Source: JAZDJJ01 sp043804035
GTDB taxonomy: Bacteria; Bacteroidota; Bacteroidia; Palsa-948
DNA: 31,198 bases
Direction: 5' to 3'
Assembly: GCA_043804035.1 (NCBI GenBank)
Contig: JAZDJJ010000009.1
Location: 1 to 31,198 of the forward strand
Shown piece after piece: positions 14,595 through 22,927 of this stretch. The notes under the pieces are model-generated. The model was not told the DNA's origin. It did not search any database and saw nothing but the letters and a program-made list of their open reading frames with translations. How positions within the stretch are numbered: the first letter of the stretch is position 1; each line of letters opens with the position of its first letter. The position numbers were made by a program, and so were the translations under genes.

Positions 14595-14942
14595 TTATTT
14601 TAGTCCAAGTGCAATTTTTAGTCGTTTATCAATCTCTTTAAGTGTGCCTAACGAAACATATCCAAGTTCCCCTGTAATGATCGATCTATTTATTGTTGCT
14701 ATTTTGTCCAACTTTATTAATGATGCTTTTTTTAGACCCGAATTTTTAAAATCAAAGTGAGAGAGGTCTAATAGTAAATCTGTTTTTGAAAGATTGTCAG
14801 GAATCACGGATGTGATGAATGCCAAAATAAAGTCCGTTTTGCTTTTATTGTCTTTGGAAATAACAACAGCAGGACGTCTTTTATATGCTCTTAAGTCCGT
14901 AAATGGAAATTTCGTAAGTACTATTGTTCCACGTTTTATCAT
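14595..14942 (-). CDS. MazF/PemK-type toxin (115 aa)
   Basis: MIKRGTIVLTKFPFTDL followed by KRRPAVVIS is the N-terminal signature of PemK/MazF growth inhibitors, which are sequence-specific RNA endonucleases. The length is typical. Its ATG overlaps the stop of the upstream small gene by four bases (ATGA at 14939-14942), the translational coupling usual for toxin-antitoxin pairs. It belongs to the accessory island bounded by 25-bp repeats. Confidence 0.82.
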   Translation of the reverse strand: MIKRGTIVLTKFPFTDLRAYKRRPAVVISKDNKSKTDFILAFITSVIPDNLSKTDLLLDLSHFDFKNSGLKKASLIKLDKIATINRSIITGELGYVSLGTLKEIDKRLKIALGLK

Positions 14943-15166
14943 TTGTATTTTACTTTCAGGTCATGATCACTGTAAATGTCATCTTCTTTGGTTTTTAAAA
15001 AATCAAACCCTCCCCCTTTATCAGCAAGATAATGAAGTTCTTCACTCGTTAATTCGTCCTCAATTTTTTCTAAAAATGTAATGATTACCTTTTTAGGGGT
15101 TCTGACTTTGATATTTTCTAAAAGTCGGAGTTTTTTCCCATCATATATTCCTTGTACGCTAATCAT
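14939..15166 (-). CDS. Antitoxin partner of the MazF-type toxin (75 aa)
   Basis: A small acidic/basic-mixed protein beginning MISVQGIYDGKKLRLLENI, a start seen in antitoxins encoded next to PemK/MazF genes in Bacteria. It has a beta-rich N-terminal half (about residues 1-30) and a helical C-terminal part with ELTSEELHYLADKGG, fitting a DNA-binding fold plus a toxin-wrapping tail. Four-base overlap with the toxin supports the pairing. The family name is not certain. Confidence 0.65.
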   Translation of the reverse strand: MISVQGIYDGKKLRLLENIKVRTPKKVIITFLEKIEDELTSEELHYLADKGGGFDFLKTKEDDIYSDHDLKVKYK

Positions 15167-15257
15167 AATAAAATTTTTGTAAAGTTAATAATATTTTTGT
15201 CTTTTGGTTTTTTCAATATGGCTGGTAACTTGTTTCTCGCTCCCTGCTCGGATTACG

Positions 15258-15282
15258 CTTCGCTAAATTCGAGTGAGCGGGG
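15258..15282 (+). repeat. Right copy of the 25-bp direct repeat
   Basis: Same orientation as 13407-13431 with two mismatches; the preceding CTGCTCGGATTACG can partly pair with it as a hairpin. Marks the right border of the nuclease/toxin island. Confidence 0.6.
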
Positions 15283-15303
15283 GAAAACTAATTTTTGAAA
15301 CCA

Positions 15304-15470
15304 CTCTTATGCAAAAAATATCACGAAAACCCTTTTCTTTGATAGATTTTCACTATTGTCCGACTAAACATAAAAACACAACATTCCTACAATGAATCAA
15401 TGAAACAATGAATCAATGAAACAATGAAACAACACTTTATCCTCCAATTTAAAGGTTTTGCGTAAGTCCT
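15304..15470. repeat. MITE-like foldback element with internal octamer array
   Basis: Left part (CTTATGCAAAAAATATCACG) aligns with the left part of the 4417-4515 element, and the right 26 bp (15445-15470) are identical to 4490-4515. Between them an extra block contains five CAATGAAA/T octamers (15390-15429), so this copy has been expanded by slippage. Confidence 0.7.
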
Positions 15471-15477
15471 GCAAAAT

Positions 15478-17520
15478 TTACTCTTCTACTTTTGCTCTAA
15501 ATGAATCCCACACGAAATAATATATTAGTCCACAGAAAGTGATAAACGCCAGCAATTGAGGCCAAATATTTCCTACTTCCCATTCCCATTTTCCTGCGCT
15601 ATTCATCGTTTGAAAACAATGTACGTTCAGGTCTATATCAAAGAATAATAACAAAGCACCTACTACACCAAATAATGCAGCACCTGCAATAAATCCGGAA
15701 GCAATAAGTGTTCCGCGTTGTCCTCGTGCAGTATTTAGTTTTTCATTTTTAGTGCTTTTGCTAAACCAATGAGCAAGTAATCCGCCAACTATCAACGGTG
15801 TGTTTAAGTCCAACGGGATAAACATACCCAACGCAAAAGCGAGAGAAGATATATTTAAGAAAAATAATAACAACGATATAACAGCACCAACGAGATATAA
15901 TATCCAATACACTTTTGCACCGGGCAACATCAATGGTTCAATAACTGCTGCCATAGCATTGGCTTGCGGTGCTACTAACGGATTAGGTGTTTGCGGAGTA
16001 TTAACAAAACCATACGATTTACTTAAAATAAAAATTACCACTCCTACTGTGGCTGCTGATAATAAAGTACCAAGAAACTTCCACGACTGCTGTTTGTAAG
16101 GCGATGAGCCCAGCCAGTAACCAACTTTCAAATCGGTGATGAAGCCACCTGCCATAGAAAGTGCAGTACAAACGATACCTCCAATAACTAATGAACTTAC
16201 CATTCCTTGCCAACCTGATAGTCCTGCTGCTACAAGAACGAAAGAAGAAAGTATAAGCGTCATCAATGTCATTCCTGATACTGGATTTGTACCAACGATA
16301 GCAATAGCATTAGCAGCAACAGTTGTAAAGAGAAATGAAACGACCACTAATGTTATCAATGCAATGGCTGCCTGCCAGATAGTAATATTTACACCAAATA
16401 ATAAGAAAAAGAAAATTGCAATTATCGTTAGCAAAATGAATAAAAGAATACGGGGCATCTTAATATCTTTTTGTGTTCGTTCTACTTCTATTTCCTGTGT
16501 ATGCTTTGAACTTCTCGTTCCTCCAAAAGCAAGTTTGAATGCACTACCAATGACTCCTGCTGAACGAATAATTCCAATAACACCCGCCATAGCAATACCA
16601 CCAATGCCAATAGGTCGTACGTACATTTTAAATATTGCTTCGGCAGACATACCGGCGAAAGGATTTACACTGCCGCTGTTAGCCAATACGATATTTCCAA
16701 CTTCATTTATTAATGGAACAAAAACAAACCACGACAACAAAGAACCAACAACAATAATAAGAGAAAAACGAAGTCCTACAAGAAATCCAAAACTAAATAT
16801 CAACGCACTAATATTCATCTTGAATACTATCTTTGCTTTGTCGGCTATCGCTTCACCGAAAGGGAGGATACGACTTGTAAACATTTCGTCCCAAAAACGA
16901 AAAGCCGAGAACATAAAATCGTACAAGCCACCGATAAGCCCGCTGACGATAAGTATTTTTGCCTGTTTAGCACCTTTAGCACCTGTTATCAATATTTCTG
17001 TAATTGCCGTTGCTTCGGGAAAAGGGAACTTTCCGTGCATATCTTTTACAAAATATTTACGAAATGGTATCAAAAATAAAATACCAAGTATTCCACCAAG
17101 TAATGAAGAGAAAAATATTTGCCAGAAGTTCACTTCAATGCCGGGATACTTTACTTGCAGGATATACAATGCAGGAATAGTGAATATAGCACCTGCAACA
17201 ATTACACCTGAGCTTGCTCCGATAGATTGTATGATTACATTTTGTCCGAGAGCATTCTTTTTTCTTGCTGCTACCGATGCACCGACAGCAATAATAGAAA
17301 TAGGAATGGCTGCTTCAAACACTTGTCCTATTTTCAATCCTGAATAAGCGGCGGCAGCAGAGAAGATCACTGCCATCAATAATCCCATAAATACTGACCA
17401 TGGCGTAACTTCAAGAAATACTTGATTAGCCGGCATCACGGGTTTATATTCTTCACCTGTGTTTAATTCCCGATAAGCATTTTCGGGAAGATCGCTACTA
17501 ATGTTTTGTTGATGTTCCAT
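15478..17520 (-). CDS. OPT-family oligopeptide transporter (680 aa)
   Basis: A large inner-membrane protein with about 15 hydrophobic segments across its whole length. Family landmarks: the N-terminal SAAAAYSGLKIGQVFEAAIP region, QSIGASSGVIVAGAIFTIPA (about 98-117), KFPFPEATAITEIL, and NPVSGMTLMTLILSS in the C-terminal half. OPT proteins import small peptides or metal-chelate complexes by proton symport; which one cannot be told. The ATG at 17520 is well placed (MEHQQNISSD, hydrophilic lead of about 35 residues). Gene length is usual for bacterial members. A 24-codon open frame (17533-17607) directly precedes it. Confidence 0.92.
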   Translation of the reverse strand: MEHQQNISSDLPENAYRELNTGEEYKPVMPANQVFLEVTPWSVFMGLLMAVIFSAAAAYSGLKIGQVFEAAIPISIIAVGASVAARKKNALGQNVIIQSIGASSGVIVAGAIFTIPALYILQVKYPGIEVNFWQIFFSSLLGGILGILFLIPFRKYFVKDMHGKFPFPEATAITEILITGAKGAKQAKILIVSGLIGGLYDFMFSAFRFWDEMFTSRILPFGEAIADKAKIVFKMNISALIFSFGFLVGLRFSLIIVVGSLLSWFVFVPLINEVGNIVLANSGSVNPFAGMSAEAIFKMYVRPIGIGGIAMAGVIGIIRSAGVIGSAFKLAFGGTRSSKHTQEIEVERTQKDIKMPRILLFILLTIIAIFFFLLFGVNITIWQAAIALITLVVVSFLFTTVAANAIAIVGTNPVSGMTLMTLILSSFVLVAAGLSGWQGMVSSLVIGGIVCTALSMAGGFITDLKVGYWLGSSPYKQQSWKFLGTLLSAATVGVVIFILSKSYGFVNTPQTPNPLVAPQANAMAAVIEPLMLPGAKVYWILYLVGAVISLLLFFLNISSLAFALGMFIPLDLNTPLIVGGLLAHWFSKSTKNEKLNTARGQRGTLIASGFIAGAALFGVVGALLLFFDIDLNVHCFQTMNSAGKWEWEVGNIWPQLLAFITFCGLIYYFVWDSFRAKVEE

Positions 17521-17736
17521 AATTGTTTTTTTTTATTTGTTTTTCTTTTTCAACTTTTTAATTTCCTTAGGTAATTTTTTGTCCGCCGATTTTACTTTCC
17601 GTTCCATTTTTTGTTACTACTCAGCCGTGTTATTTGTTTTATATTTATTTATTTAACCGTAAAATGCACAAAGATAGTGCAAAGATTTTGTGTTACACAA
17701 TCAAAAGAATTCTCCATCAGATTGCTGTGGAGTAGT

Positions 17737-18798
17737 TCATTCCTCATGCCCTTTAGGATTTTTTATTTTTCCTGTTTTCAATATCTCTTCTCTCTCCTGC
17801 TGAACGATTTTGAGGGAATCAGCAACTTCTTTATTCAGCAAACTATCTAATTTTGGCATACCTGCGTCCACCCATGCTGTATACCAAAAACTTCCCACAT
17901 TCAGTACCGCTTCACACATTCTGCGTTTCACCATTTCGTTTAACATTTGTTCATAATTAGCTGCATATTCTTTTGAATAAACTTTCACTGTATTGTTTCC
18001 GCGTTTTTCATAAGAAAATTTTTTATCTGTTGGTGATTTCATGTTGAGTTCGGCTTCAAACAGAAGAACGGAATCCTTTGCTACATTACTCGCTTTTACA
18101 ATTTCCCATATCTTATCATTTATCTTGTCAATATATTTTACTCTGCCAACAAAAAAATCCCACTGGTCAGCAAAAAGTTCAGGCACACGCGATTCCCAAA
18201 AACCATGAATCCCCTGCTGATTAGTAAGTTGCCCGTTGTAATTCCCTGTAGTGTGCAGCGGTACATGCGCATCAGCAATGTAATGACCAATGTTGGCTGA
18301 AAGATAAAGAATACGATCTACATTTTTTTCTTTAAATGCTTTGGTAAGTCGGTACATCATCTTTTCAATATACCACGGAATAATGCCATACTCCTGAAGC
18401 GTATCCTCTGAATATTTGATAACGGCTTTTTTCCAAATAAATGGAATTGAATCAAAAGGATGTTCGCCATAATGATCAATATCAATGTAATGACGTGCTG
18501 CTTCTTCTTTGTCAGAATATCTTCGCTTGTCGGGGTCCACTCCATGACGACTGATATAGTCAATATGTTTTTTGTAAAAAGAAATCATTTCAGGATGAAG
18601 CGTGAATACAGCAAGTTGATTTATTTTTTTGTGAGCAAAGAAACCCCATGTGAAAGCAGGCGAAGAAGTAAAAAGCAAGAAGCAAGAAGTAAGAAGTGAA
18701 GTAACTAACGATTTATATTTGCAGAACACAGAAGTTTTTTTGTGAAAATACAGATTAGTAATATGATTTATTTTGGTCCCACATGCATAATTCTCCAA
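17737..18798 (-). CDS. Secreted zinc-dependent phospholipase C / S1-P1 nuclease-like enzyme (up to 353 aa)
   Basis: After a signal peptide (about residues 28-50, ending SSPAFT) the mature chain begins W51-G-F-F-A-H56, as in P1 nuclease and phospholipase C, where the N-terminal amino group helps bind zinc. The other zinc ligands are visible: H103 and D106/D108 (ARHYIDIDHY), H172 and D176 (IGHYIADAH), H182, H198 and E202 (GIHGFWE). It should hydrolyse phospholipid or nucleic-acid phosphodiesters outside the inner membrane. Start uncertain: the ATG at 18798 overlaps the end of the SDR gene by 31 bp and adds a 27-residue lead; a GTG at codon 24 would give a cleaner signal peptide. Probably co-transcribed with the SDR gene. 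Confidence 0.78.
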   Translation of the reverse strand: MENYACGTKINHITNLYFHKKTSVFCKYKSLVTSLLTSCFLLFTSSPAFTWGFFAHKKINQLAVFTLHPEMISFYKKHIDYISRHGVDPDKRRYSDKEEAARHYIDIDHYGEHPFDSIPFIWKKAVIKYSEDTLQEYGIIPWYIEKMMYRLTKAFKEKNVDRILYLSANIGHYIADAHVPLHTTGNYNGQLTNQQGIHGFWESRVPELFADQWDFFVGRVKYIDKINDKIWEIVKASNVAKDSVLLFEAELNMKSPTDKKFSYEKRGNNTVKVYSKEYAANYEQMLNEMVKRRMCEAVLNVGSFWYTAWVDAGMPKLDSLLNKEVADSLKIVQQEREEILKTGKIKNPKGHEE

Positions 18799-19574
18799 TA
18801 AAAAAAACGTGGAAAGAAACGTTTTACAATAACCGCCATAAGTTCTGACCCACCCATAAAAACTTCTACACGTTTATTGCGAATTGCTTTAAGAATTTTT
18901 TTTGCACATACTTCCGGCAACATTCCCTCTTGCTGCCCTTCATCCATTTTATTAAAACTTTGTCCGGTTCCTATAATTGCATTCATAGAAACATTTGTAT
19001 GCATAAAGCCAGGGCAAATTATTGAAACATGAATATTATTTTCAAGTTCTTCCATTCTTAATGCTTCAAAATATCCGTGTAGTGCATGCTTTGACGCACA
19101 GTATGTTGAACGCCTGTAGTAGCCGAACTTACCCATTATGCTGCTTATTACGACAAGGTGCCCACTTTTTTGTTTTCGCATTACAGGAAGCACTGCTTTA
19201 GTTATCGCTACTGTCCCAAAAAAATTTATCTCCATAATTTTCCTTTCCACTGCGAGTGGTGTATCAACAATATATGAGCGCTGAGTTACTCCTGCATTAT
19301 TTACCAAAATATTTATTTCACCAAATTTCTGAATTACTTTTTCGGTGAGCGAATTTACATTTGAAGTATCGGAAAGGTCTATGGGCAGGACAAGAATATT
19401 TTCTTCAGAAATAAATTTTGCACATTCTTTTTTTACTCTATTCAATTCATCTTCTTTTCGTGAAGAAAGAATTAACTTGGCTTTCTGTTGGGCAAATTGA
19501 TAAGCAATTGCTTCTCCTAACCCGGAGGAAGCACCTGTTATCCATACCACTTTATTTTTGAAAAATGAATTCAA
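18768..19574 (-). CDS. Short-chain dehydrogenase/reductase (268 aa)
   Basis: A classical SDR: nucleotide-binding TGASSGLG (13-20), NNAG (92-95), catalytic S144/S145, Y158 and K162 (YCASK). R39 near the end of strand beta-2 (SSRK) suggests NADP(H). The sequence around PVMRKQKSGHLVVISSIMG and the C-terminal basic, aromatic tail recall the DHRS7-like, often membrane-associated, SDR branch. The substrate is unknown. The gene diverges from DUF4271 across an 86-bp gap with divergent promoter-like sites. Confidence 0.88.
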   Translation of the reverse strand: MNSFFKNKVVWITGASSGLGEAIAYQFAQQKAKLILSSRKEDELNRVKKECAKFISEENILVLPIDLSDTSNVNSLTEKVIQKFGEINILVNNAGVTQRSYIVDTPLAVERKIMEINFFGTVAITKAVLPVMRKQKSGHLVVISSIMGKFGYYRRSTYCASKHALHGYFEALRMEELENNIHVSIICPGFMHTNVSMNAIIGTGQSFNKMDEGQQEGMLPEVCAKKILKAIRNKRVEVFMGGSELMAVIVKRFFPRFFYWRIMHVGPK

Positions 19575-19584
19575 GATAGATTAA

Positions 19585-19592
19585 CAAAAATA
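19585..19592 (-). promoter_or_regulatory. Candidate -7 element for the SDR gene
   Basis: On the minus strand this reads TATTTTTG, fitting TAnnTTTG, 10 nt before the ATG at 19574. No well-spaced -33 element is clear, so confidence is low. Confidence 0.3.
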
Positions 19593-19606
19593 AAAACTTT
19601 TTAATA

Positions 19607-19640
19607 TTTGTTGTAAGCAACAAAAGTGATTGTATTTTTG
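19607..19640 (+). promoter_or_regulatory. Promoter of the DUF4271-hemD genes with a palindrome
   Basis: TTTG (19607-19610) or TTG (19611-19613) and TATTTTTG (19633-19640) with 19-22 nt between them fit the Bacteroidetes -33/-7 pattern. A perfect inverted repeat TTGTTG-TAAG-CAACAA (19608-19623) overlaps the -33 element and could be an operator, or may be chance. Confidence 0.5.
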
Positions 19641-19660
19641 CTGAAAAAAAATTTCAATCT

Positions 19661-20320
19661 ATGATTGTTTTTCAACCATTTTGGATTGCATTTCTAATTA
19701 TTTTGTGTGTATCAATACTCGGATATTTAAGAGTTGAACATAATCGCCGACTACATGCATTTTTTCAATTCTTTTATAATTCGGGTTTTGCTAATCTTCT
19801 TTATAGGGAAAGATTTGGATTATCTAATCCGATTTCATCTTTTTTGTCGGTTGTATTTATTCTGATTGTTTCATTGTTTTGTATTCAGATAAATTTATTT
19901 TTCGTCAAGGGAGGATATTTTCTCTTTGACCTGCTGTCTTTATTTATTATTTGTTTATTACTTCTGTTGATTTACACAATAAAAATATTATTTCTAAAGT
20001 TGATTGGTTTTATTATCCAGCAAAAAGAAATAATCAGTGAGTATTTATTTAATATCATATTAATTAATCAGGGAGTAGGAATTTTTTTGATACCAGTAGT
20101 TATTTTTTTGGCTTACGGTAAGGAAGATATTAAATCCACTGCCGTATTTTCAGGAATAATAATTATTGCTATGTCTTTCATTTTCAGAATAGTGAGAGGG
20201 CTAATGTTATCCCGAAATCACAAAAATATTTCTACGTTTTATTTATTTTTATACCTTTGTGCTTTTGAATTTTTACCATTACTCTTGGGGATTAAGTTGT
20301 TTATAGAAAATGAAAATTAA
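19661..20320 (+). CDS. DUF4271 membrane protein (219 aa)
   Basis: Six or so hydrophobic segments span the protein; after the first there is the family-like stretch RLHAFFQFFYNSGFANLLYR, and later the LINQGVGIFLIPVVIFLAYG segment. This matches DUF4271, a Bacteroidota-specific inner-membrane family of unknown function commonly found directly before uroporphyrinogen-III synthase, as here. It overlaps that gene by 11 bp, so the two are co-translated. A promoter-like site lies 20 nt upstream of the ATG. Confidence 0.75.
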   Translation: MIVFQPFWIAFLIILCVSILGYLRVEHNRRLHAFFQFFYNSGFANLLYRERFGLSNPISSFLSVVFILIVSLFCIQINLFFVKGGYFLFDLLSLFIICLLLLLIYTIKILFLKLIGFIIQQKEIISEYLFNIILINQGVGIFLIPVVIFLAYGKEDIKSTAVFSGIIIIAMSFIFRIVRGLMLSRNHKNISTFYLFLYLCAFEFLPLLLGIKLFIENEN

Positions 20321-21062
20321 ATCTATCCTTATAACTCAGCCCAAGCCCAAATTGGACAAGTCGCCTTACCTTGTACTTTCTAAAAAATATAATATAAAAA
20401 TAGATTTTATACCGTTTTTTCATATAGAAGGGATTACTGCAAAAGAATTCAAGCGAGGGAAAATAAATATTCTGGATTACTCTGCGGTAATAATTACCAG
20501 CCGGCATTGCATAGATCATTATTTCCGTCTTTGCGATGAAATGCGAATTGAAGTTCCGGAATCAATGAAATACTTTTGCGCTTCTGATGCTATTGCATAT
20601 TATATTCAGAAATATGTCTCATATAAAAAAAGAAAGGTGTTTCACGCACAGCATAATATTTCTGATATGATAAAGATATTACGAAGACATAAAGGAGAAA
20701 AGTTTTTTTTGCCTTGTTCTAATGTTCATAATCGGGAAATTGACCAAGCACTTGATAAAGAAAAAATAAATTATAAAAAAGCGCTGTTCTATCGTGCAGT
20801 TCCCAATGATATTTCTTATGTAAAAAAACTGAATTACGATATAGTGGTATTTTTTAGTCCTGCTGATGTTAAGTCGTTGAAAAAAAATTTTCCTAAATTC
20901 CGTCAATCCAATATTCAGATAGCAGCATTTGGTTCGGCTACTGCAAAAGCGGTTCAGCATGCCGGACTTCAATTAAATATTTGTTCACCAACTACAGAAT
21001 CTCCCTCTATGACAATGGCTCTGGAACATTACATTCGCAATATAAAAAATAACAAAAAATAA
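20310..21062 (+). CDS. hemD: Uroporphyrinogen-III synthase (250 aa)
   Basis: Begins MKIKSILITQPKPK, the usual start of Bacteroidota HemD, and has the two-domain pattern of this poorly conserved family: IITSRHCIDHYF in the first half (about 60-71), the FCASDAIAYYIQKY hinge region, and VVFFSPADVKSL plus IAAFGSATAKAVQHAGL in the second (about 172-215). It closes and inverts hydroxymethylbilane to uroporphyrinogen III in haem/sirohaem synthesis. Overlap with DUF4271 is the normal arrangement in this phylum and supports the call. Other haem genes are not in the window. Confidence 0.75.
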   Translation: MKIKSILITQPKPKLDKSPYLVLSKKYNIKIDFIPFFHIEGITAKEFKRGKINILDYSAVIITSRHCIDHYFRLCDEMRIEVPESMKYFCASDAIAYYIQKYVSYKKRKVFHAQHNISDMIKILRRHKGEKFFLPCSNVHNREIDQALDKEKINYKKALFYRAVPNDISYVKKLNYDIVVFFSPADVKSLKKNFPKFRQSNIQIAAFGSATAKAVQHAGLQLNICSPTTESPSMTMALEHYIRNIKNNKK

Positions 21063-21126
21063 TAATTTCGGATGTAACTTTTTGGGCTTTAGAATCGTTC
21101 CATTCACAAATCCGGATATTTTTTTC

Positions 21127-21615
21127 ATGACTAGCGAAGAATTTAATCAATGCGTTGACCTTTATTCTGATAATTTGTATCGGTTCATTCTGAAAAATGT
21201 CAGAGATGAAGACAAGGCAAAAGATATTGTGCAAGACACTTATGAAAAACTCTGGATGAAAATTTCTGATGTGCCCTCAACAAATGCTAAATCATATATG
21301 TTTACTTCGGCTTACAGAACTATGATAGATATGTTCCGCAGAGATAAAAAGCAAAGCCGATTAGATGAATCAGAATTTGAGGAATCATTAAGTCACACAA
21401 AACAATATTCCGATTTGAAATCAATTTTGAACGAAGCCGTGAATAAACTGCCACCAATACAACGAATGGTAATTATGATGAGGGACTACGAAGGATATGC
21501 GTATAAAGAAATAGGAGAGATAACAAACTTAAGCGAATCACAAGTAAAAGTTTATATTTTCAGAGCAAGAATTTTTTTAAAGAACTATATAGGAAGTATA
21601 GAAAAAGTAATATAA
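21127..21615 (+). CDS. ECF-type RNA polymerase sigma factor (162 aa)
   Basis: Region 2 (NLYRFILKNVRDEDKAKDIVQDTYEKLW, about 15-42, given here in outline by its KAKDIVQDTYEKLW part) and region 4 (LPPIQRMVIMMRDYEGYAYK, SESQVKVYIFRARIFLK) are both present. The ATG at 21127 is used; a TTG at 21082 would add 15 residues without a known feature. The stop is 12 nt before the next gene, an anti-sigma-like membrane protein, followed by an outer-membrane barrel protein, the common Bacteroidota sigma operon layout. Confidence 0.88.
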   Translation: MTSEEFNQCVDLYSDNLYRFILKNVRDEDKAKDIVQDTYEKLWMKISDVPSTNAKSYMFTSAYRTMIDMFRRDKKQSRLDESEFEESLSHTKQYSDLKSILNEAVNKLPPIQRMVIMMRDYEGYAYKEIGEITNLSESQVKVYIFRARIFLKNYIGSIEKVI

Positions 21616-21627
21616 GAAAGAATCTTT

Positions 21628-22761
21628 ATGAATATCAACAAGCATAACTACGAATCTGTTTTTCTGGATTATTACGAGGGAAATTTGTCAGATGCCGATG
21701 TTGCTGAATTGCTGGTTTTTTTGGAAGAAAATTATAATTTGAAAGAGATTTTTGAAAGTTATGAAAATATTTTGCTTGATAACAAATCGCTTACTTTCCC
21801 TGAAAAAGAAATACTTAAAAAAAAACATAGTGCAAGCGGAATAGAATCTTTACTTGCTTCCGAAATAACAAATAGAACATCCGAAGAATTTTTTGTCGCT
21901 CATATAGAAGGTATCCTTTCTGCTGAACAGGAACAAAGATTGAATGTGTTCATTGAAAAAAATCCGCAATTCAAAAAAGAGTTTGACCTTTTTATCAAAT
22001 GCAAACTCACTCCCGAAAAGATTTCCTTTCCCGAAAAAAGTTTTCTTAAACATAAAAGAAAGGAACCTGTTATTGTATCGCTCTATAATTATTACGCAGC
22101 AGCGGCAGCGGTTATTTTGTTTCTGATAGGATTGTTTTTCTTCTTATCAAATAACGATACTCCTAAAACAATCATTGCAAACAATACTAACAAAGCCACA
22201 ACAAATTTATCTTCAACAAATACGTATAAAAAAGAAACAACAAATTCAGAAATAAAAAATAATTCTTCTTTAAAAGTAATTAAGGCATCATCTCGTCATT
22301 ATAGGAATACAACAAAAAATGTAGTGAAACAAAATACAAATGAACCAATTATTTCGGAAGATAATTCTGATGAATCGCTCATATCGCAGCAGAGAGAATA
22401 TGAGAAACAAACAATGCAAGAACCAATGGAAAAACAACAAGACAATAATGTTGTTGCTTCTGCCAACAATATTGCAACACCATATACAAAAATAAAAATT
22501 AACGAAGATGAATATCAAACATTTTCTACTTTTGTTACCCAAAAAATAAGATTCTTACTTGGAATAAAAACTACAAACATTTGCGATAACTCAGACAAAC
22601 TCGGATGGTGGGATTTAGGGATGGCGGTAAAAAATGAAGTACAGAAAATTATCGGCACAAAAGCAGTTGACATTAACAAATCCTGTGAGGGTACTGGCGA
22701 AAAAGTGGAATATGTTTTTGTGGTAGGGAATTTTGAAATCAGCAAGAGTGTAGCAAAATAA
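21628..22761 (+). CDS. Anti-sigma-like single-pass membrane protein (377 aa)
   Basis: The cytoplasmic N-terminal part contains two related units of about 50 residues: 17-66 (EGNLSDADVAELLVFLEEN ... FPEKEILKKK) and 94-143 (EGILSAEQEQRLNVFIEKN ... FPEKSFLKHK). One membrane segment follows (about 157-173), then a long Asn/Thr/Ser-rich periplasmic linker and a C-terminal domain of about 90 residues (about 295-377; DNSDKLGWWDLGMAVKNEV). Position right after the sigma factor (12-nt gap) and this topology indicate an anti-sigma factor that reads an envelope signal. No zinc-binding HxxxCxxC motif is seen. The family name is not certain. Confidence 0.7.
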   Translation: MNINKHNYESVFLDYYEGNLSDADVAELLVFLEENYNLKEIFESYENILLDNKSLTFPEKEILKKKHSASGIESLLASEITNRTSEEFFVAHIEGILSAEQEQRLNVFIEKNPQFKKEFDLFIKCKLTPEKISFPEKSFLKHKRKEPVIVSLYNYYAAAAAVILFLIGLFFFLSNNDTPKTIIANNTNKATTNLSSTNTYKKETTNSEIKNNSSLKVIKASSRHYRNTTKNVVKQNTNEPIISEDNSDESLISQQREYEKQTMQEPMEKQQDNNVVASANNIATPYTKIKINEDEYQTFSTFVTQKIRFLLGIKTTNICDNSDKLGWWDLGMAVKNEVQKIIGTKAVDINKSCEGTGEKVEYVFVVGNFEISKSVAK

Positions 22762-22927
22762 TACAGAAAGAAAAAAAATGATTATTATTCGGCTTCTGTC
22801 TTTTTCTTTTATGTAGTTCATGGAAATACTAATAATACATAAATTCGTAAATTCGTATTTTGTTCGTACTTCGGCAGGATAACTAATAATAAAAAATATT
22901 TTAAATACAAACCAACAAATAAAAAAC

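Larger units (their letters stand above)
15167..15477. other. Gap with island border and repeat element
   Basis: No gene. Contents: the right 25-bp direct repeat (15258-15282) in a GC-rich imperfect hairpin, then a foldback-family element (15304-15470) that ends 7 nt before the OPT stop codon. Confidence 0.65.

Noticed and set aside
16136..17347. 403-codon plus-strand open frame
   Set aside because: Lies exactly antisense to the OPT gene; Pro/Thr/Ile-rich composition is what the reverse of membrane-segment codons gives.
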